Positions 60,797-64,000 of a stretch of 64,000 nt of DNA are shown piece by piece. The position numbers and the translations under genes were made by a program. The notes beneath the pieces are model-generated. The model was not told the origin of the DNA, made no database searches, and saw nothing but the letters and a program-made list of their open reading frames with translations. The first letter of the stretch is position 1. Every line of letters begins with the position of its first letter. The stretch covers positions 2,914,001 to 2,978,000 of the forward strand of contig NZ_CP116477.1 in the NCBI RefSeq assembly GCF_028335745.1, in the 5' to 3' direction. The stretch is from Pectobacterium sp. A5351. GTDB lineage: Bacteria; Pseudomonadota; Gammaproteobacteria; Enterobacterales; Enterobacteriaceae.

Positions 60797-60836
60797 GCGG
60801 AAAGAAAATAATTATGGGCTGCAAGCAACCCATAAC
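60797..60836 (-). terminator. Terminator of the cydABX-ybgE operon
   Basis: On the minus strand ttatggg and cccataa form a stem around a 10-base loop, followed by a T-rich stretch (ttattttcttt). It lies 22 bp after the ybgE stop, between the cyd operon and ybgC. Confidence 0.7.
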
Positions 60837-60857
60837 TAAATGGAATAGGAGACTATT

Positions 60858-61151
60858 TTAACCGAAGAAATAGTACAATCCTGCGCACAGGATCACAAAG
60901 GCAGGAAATGGTGCGAAAAACGCACGCCAGAGCTGGCGATGCGGACGAAAACCCACGCCGTGAACAACGCCAGCACAAACGGCCCAAATCAGTAGCAGCC
61001 CCTGCCAAACCGCGAGTTCACTGGTTCGCGCCGCAAAGCGCGTCGGATCCCAGAATACACAGCCCGCCAGCAGCAACGCCATGATAAGGGAAAGAGCCCT
61101 TATCGGGCTCTTATCCATCAGGCGATAGAGTTTATCGACCCGATCATTCAT
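60858..61151 (-). CDS. ybgE: Cyd operon protein YbgE
   Basis: The 97-residue membrane protein (E. coli 97) has about three hydrophobic helices (LSLIMALLLAGCVFW, GLLLIWAVCAGVVHGVGF, FVILCAGLYYFFG). Its function is unknown, but it is consistently the last gene of the cydABX operon. Its ATG overlaps the cydX stop (ATGA). Confidence 0.92.
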   Translation of the reverse strand: MNDRVDKLYRLMDKSPIRALSLIMALLLAGCVFWDPTRFAARTSELAVWQGLLLIWAVCAGVVHGVGFRPHRQLWRAFFAPFPAFVILCAGLYYFFG

Positions 61152-61264
61152 TGCTTATCTTCTTCAGCCGCTTTGCTTGCCTCACTCTGCTCAAGCGCCA
61201 GGGCCGTAACAATCCCCAGTGAGCAAGCAAGAAGCGTTCCGAGTATCCAGGCAAAATACCACAT
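61148..61264 (-). CDS. cydX: CydX, small subunit of cytochrome bd-I oxidase
   Basis: The 38-residue peptide MWYFAWILGTLLACSLGIVT... has one transmembrane helix and a charged tail (EEDKQ at the end). It matches E. coli CydX (37 residues), which stabilises the heme b595/d region of CydAB. It is too short for routine calling. It lies 16 bp after cydB with a GGAGC ribosome site and overlaps ybgE by 4 bp. Confidence 0.95.
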   Translation of the reverse strand: MWYFAWILGTLLACSLGIVTALALEQSEASKAAEEDKQ

Positions 61265-61280
61265 AAATTAAGCTCCTTAC

Positions 61281-62420
61281 TTAGTACATAGAGTGAGTGT
61301 TTTGCTCAATCTGCTCTTTGGTAATGCGACCGAACATCTTGTAGTAACACCATGCGGTATAAGACAGCACGATAGGAACAAAAATAATCGCAACCACCGT
61401 CATGACTTTCAGGGTAAGCAGGCTCGACGTGGCATCCCACATTGTCAGACTCGCGTTAGGCACGGTGATTGACGGCATGATGAATGGGAACATGGCAACC
61501 CCAGCAGTCAAAATCACACAGGCGATAGTCAGAGAAGAGAACAGGAATGCCCATGCCCCTTTCTCTGCGCGCGCCATCACTGTAGTCAGCACAGGCAGTA
61601 CAACGCCCAGAGCAGGAATCGCCCACAGTACAGGGTAATTATTGAAGTTGATCAACCAGGCTCCTGCCTGATGAGCGACTTCTTTATGCAACGGATTAGA
61701 TTCAGCCGCAGTGTTAATCGCAGACGTCACCACATAACCATCAATACCGTAAACGACCCACACACCAGCCAGAGCAAACGTTACCATCATCACCAACGCA
61801 GAGATCTGCGCAGCAGATTTGGAACGCACGTGCAGATCGCCCGTGGTCCGCATCATCAGGTAAGTGGCGCCCTGAGTCAGGATCATGGTCAGGCTAACCA
61901 CGCCAGCCAATAAACCAAACGGATTCAGCAGTTGGAAGAAGTTTCCGGTGTAGTACAGACGCAGATATTCATCGACATGGAACGGCACACCTTGTAACAG
62001 GTTGCCAAACGCCACACCGATCACCACCGGCGGAACAAAGCTACCGATGAAAATGCCCCAGTCCCACATGCCACGCCACCGCGGATCCTCAATTTTCGAG
62101 CGATAATCGAAGCCGACAGGACGGAAGAACAGTGATGCCAACACCAGAATCATCGCCACGTAAAAGCCGGAGAACGCGGCAGCGTAGACCATCGGCCAGG
62201 CAGCAAACAGTGCACCACCGGCGGTAATTAGCCATACCTGATTACCGTCCCAGTGCGGTGCAATACTGTTAATCATGACACGACGTTCGGTATCGCCACG
62301 CCCCATCAGACGCACCAGAATGCCCACGCCCATGTCAAAACCATCAGTGATAGCGAAGCCAATCAGCAAAATACCGATCAACAGCCACCAGATAAAACGC
62401 AAGACTTCATATTCAAACAT
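61281..62420 (-). CDS. cydB: Cytochrome bd-I ubiquinol oxidase subunit II
   Basis: The 379-residue membrane subunit (E. coli 379) has about nine helices. Typical stretches: MFEYEVLRFIWWLLIGILLI, DGFDMGVGILVRLMGR, HWDGNQVWLITAGGALFAAWP and WDWGIFIGSFVPPVVIGVAFG. It forms the oxidase with CydA and CydX. An AGGAGT ribosome site precedes the ATG, 13 bp after cydA. Confidence 0.97.
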   Translation of the reverse strand: MFEYEVLRFIWWLLIGILLIGFAITDGFDMGVGILVRLMGRGDTERRVMINSIAPHWDGNQVWLITAGGALFAAWPMVYAAAFSGFYVAMILVLASLFFRPVGFDYRSKIEDPRWRGMWDWGIFIGSFVPPVVIGVAFGNLLQGVPFHVDEYLRLYYTGNFFQLLNPFGLLAGVVSLTMILTQGATYLMMRTTGDLHVRSKSAAQISALVMMVTFALAGVWVVYGIDGYVVTSAINTAAESNPLHKEVAHQAGAWLINFNNYPVLWAIPALGVVLPVLTTVMARAEKGAWAFLFSSLTIACVILTAGVAMFPFIMPSITVPNASLTMWDATSSLLTLKVMTVVAIIFVPIVLSYTAWCYYKMFGRITKEQIEQNTHSMY

Positions 62421-62433
62421 AGTGGACTCCTGT

Positions 62434-64000
62434 TTACCGTGCTTCCTGCGCAGCCGCTATAGGTTGTTCAAAGTGGTAGCGCCCCGTTCTCAGGCTACTT
62501 GGGCCCAGGCGTGCGTATTTGAACATCAGATACATTTCTGCAACCAGGAATAGCGTATACAGACCACAAATCAGCGCCATAGAGAACAGAATATCCCCTG
62601 CTGTCAGTGATGACGTGGCGACAGCCGTTGGCAGAATTTCACCGATGGCCCAAGGTTGACGGCCGTATTCAGCCACAAACCAACCTGCTTCAACAGCAAT
62701 CCACGGCAGCGGAATACCGTAGAGCGCAGCACGATGCAGCCATTTTTTCTGGCCAATTTTGCCACGCAGAACCGTCCAGAAAGACAGACCGATAATCAAC
62801 AGCATCAGTACGCCACATGCAACCATGATACGGAAAGAGAAATACAGCGGTGCAACACGTGGAATAGAATCTTTGGTCGCCTGCTGGATTTGCGCTTCAG
62901 TCGCATCAGAGACTTTCGGCGTATAGCGTTTCAGCAGCATGCCATAACCCAGATCCTGCTTAGACTGGTTGAACGCTTCTTTTACTGCCGGATCGGTATT
63001 GCCTGCACGCAGTTCTTCCAACAGCTGATAGGCTTTCATACCGTTACGGATACGCACTTCGTGCATTTCCATCAGCTCTTTCAGACCAGTAACCTGCTTA
63101 TCCGTTGAACGGGTAGCGATCAGGCCCAGAACATAAGGGATCTTGATGGCATAGTTGTTTTCCATCGTATCCTGGTTTGGAATACCGATCAGCGTGAAGG
63201 ATGCCGGAGCGGGCTGAGTTTCCCATTCGGCTTCAATCGCTGCCAGTTTGGTTTTCTGCACATCGCCCATTTCATAACCGGATTCATCACCCAGCACGAT
63301 AACAGACAGTACCGCAGCCAAACCAAAACTTGCTGCAATAGCGAATGAACGCTTGGCAAACGCAACGTCACGGCCTTTCAGCAGATAGTAAGAACTGATA
63401 CCCAGAATGAACATCGCGCCCGTACAGTAGCCCGCAGCCACCGTGTGAACGAATTTCACCTGAGCAACCGGGTTCAGCACCAGATCGGCGAAGCTCACCA
63501 TTTCCATACGCATGGTTTCGAAATTGAAATCCGATGCGATGGGGTTCTGCATCCAGCCATTGGCAACCAGAATCCACAGTGCGGAGAAGTTAGAGCCCAG
63601 CGCGACCAGCCAGGTAACGGCCATATGCTGCACTTTTCCTAAACGGTCCCAGCCGAAGAAGAACAAGCCAACAAAGGTCGATTCCAGGAAGAATGCCATC
63701 AGGCCTTCAATCGCCAACGGCGCGCCGAAAATATCCCCGACGTAGTGGGAGAAATATGACCAGTTGGTCCCGAATTGAAACTCCATGGTCAATCCGGTAG
63801 CGACCCCCAGAGCGAAGTTAATAGCGAATAACTTGCCCCAGAATTTAGTCATATCTTTATAGATTTGTTTGCCGGACAGCACATATACCGTTTCCATAAT
63901 CGCCAGCAAAAACGCCATCCCCAGCGTTAATGGTACGAATAGAAAATGGTACATTGCAGTTAAGGCAAACTGTAAACGTGACAGTTCGACTACATCAAAC
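62434..64000 (-). CDS. cydA: Cytochrome bd-I ubiquinol oxidase subunit I (start codon cut by window edge)
   Basis: The heme-bearing subunit oxidises ubiquinol and reduces oxygen at high affinity. The reading frame continues upstream of the internal ATG at 63954 as [15 protein letters not shown] to base 64000, where the G is the last base of the start ATG. Full length would be 522 residues, equal to E. coli. Heme ligands are visible: His19 in TAMYHFLF, His186 in [11 protein letters not shown], and the Met393-region [12 protein letters not shown]. The Q-loop has [20 protein letters not shown]. Only two bases of coding sequence are missing. Confidence 0.96.
   Translation of the reverse strand, partial: FDVVELSRLQFALTAMYHFLFVPLTLGMAFLLAIMETVYVLSGKQIYKDMTKFWGKLFAINFALGVATGLTMEFQFGTNWSYFSHYVGDIFGAPLAIEGLMAFFLESTFVGLFFFGWDRLGKVQHMAVTWLVALGSNFSALWILVANGWMQNPIASDFNFETMRMEMVSFADLVLNPVAQVKFVHTVAAGYCTGAMFILGISSYYLLKGRDVAFAKRSFAIAASFGLAAVLSVIVLGDESGYEMGDVQKTKLAAIEAEWETQPAPASFTLIGIPNQDTMENNYAIKIPYVLGLIATRSTDKQVTGLKELMEMHEVRIRNGMKAYQLLEELRAGNTDPAVKEAFNQSKQDLGYGMLLKRYTPKVSDATEAQIQQATKDSIPRVAPLYFSFRIMVACGVLMLLIIGLSFWTVLRGKIGQKKWLHRAALYGIPLPWIAVEAGWFVAEYGRQPWAIGEILPTAVATSSLTAGDILFSMALICGLYTLFLVAEMYLMFKYARLGPSSLRTGRYHFEQPIAAAQEAR

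Overview
The window is a stretch of enterobacterial chromosome, most likely from a Pectobacterium (soft-rot Pectobacteriaceae). The gene order is a rearranged version of two Escherichia coli neighbourhoods: udk-dcd-asmA-yegH-wza, and pgl-ybhA-mod-gal-gpmA-aroG-zitB-pnuC-nadA-tRNA(Lys)-cpoB-pal-tol-ybgC-cyd. Three 127-bp ERIC elements, typical of Enterobacterales, lie between genes. The species is inferred from gene content and protein similarity recalled from memory; no search was run.

Layout. (1) 1-7880, minus strand: a surface-polysaccharide operon, wecA-wza-wzb-wzc, then an AT-rich cassette for a dTDP-3-acetamido-3,6-dideoxyhexose (fdtA-fdtC-fdtB) and the start of a Wzx flippase. It is preceded by a JUMPStart/ops element at 7925-7961 and a possible RcsAB box about 570 bp upstream of wecA. 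(2) 8537-19538: yegH, an MntA/HepT toxin-antitoxin pair, dcuC, asmA, dcd, udk, mrp and metG. (3) 19660-26071: the respiratory formate dehydrogenase operon fdnGHI, whose catalytic subunit has Cys where E. coli has selenocysteine. A near-canonical ModE box lies upstream. An IS3-family element has inserted in the loop of a terminator hairpin just downstream. (4) 26296-31754: an orphan periplasmic sugar-type binding protein paired with a seven-motif LVIVD beta-propeller protein of unknown function, then pgl, a DUF4186 gene, tRNA-Ser and ybhA. (5) 31827-40948: glk, modABC with a ModE operator, acrZ, modE, modF, galE and galM. (6) 41098-47999: a five-gene copper/silver efflux cluster (unknown His-rich exported protein, CusF, TolC-type channel, CusB with a fused CusF domain, CusA). 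(7) 48137-64000: gpmA, aroG, zitB, pnuC, nadA, a DUF554 gene, two tRNA-Lys genes with two damaged copies carrying hairpin arrays, cpoB-pal-tolB-tolA-tolR-tolQ-ybgC, and ybgE-cydX-cydB-cydA. cydA runs off the window within its start codon.

The main functional link is molybdenum. ModABC imports molybdate and ModE senses it. The same 29-bp operator form that sits before modA also sits before fdnG, which encodes a molybdenum enzyme. FdnGHI (formate to quinone) and CydABX (quinol to oxygen) are both respiratory modules. The Tol-Pal genes serve envelope constriction and outer-membrane integrity.

I see no CRISPR array, prophage or clear new defence system. The least explained items are the binding-protein/propeller pair, the hairpin-bearing tRNA-Lys remnants, and the CusF-duplicated efflux cluster.
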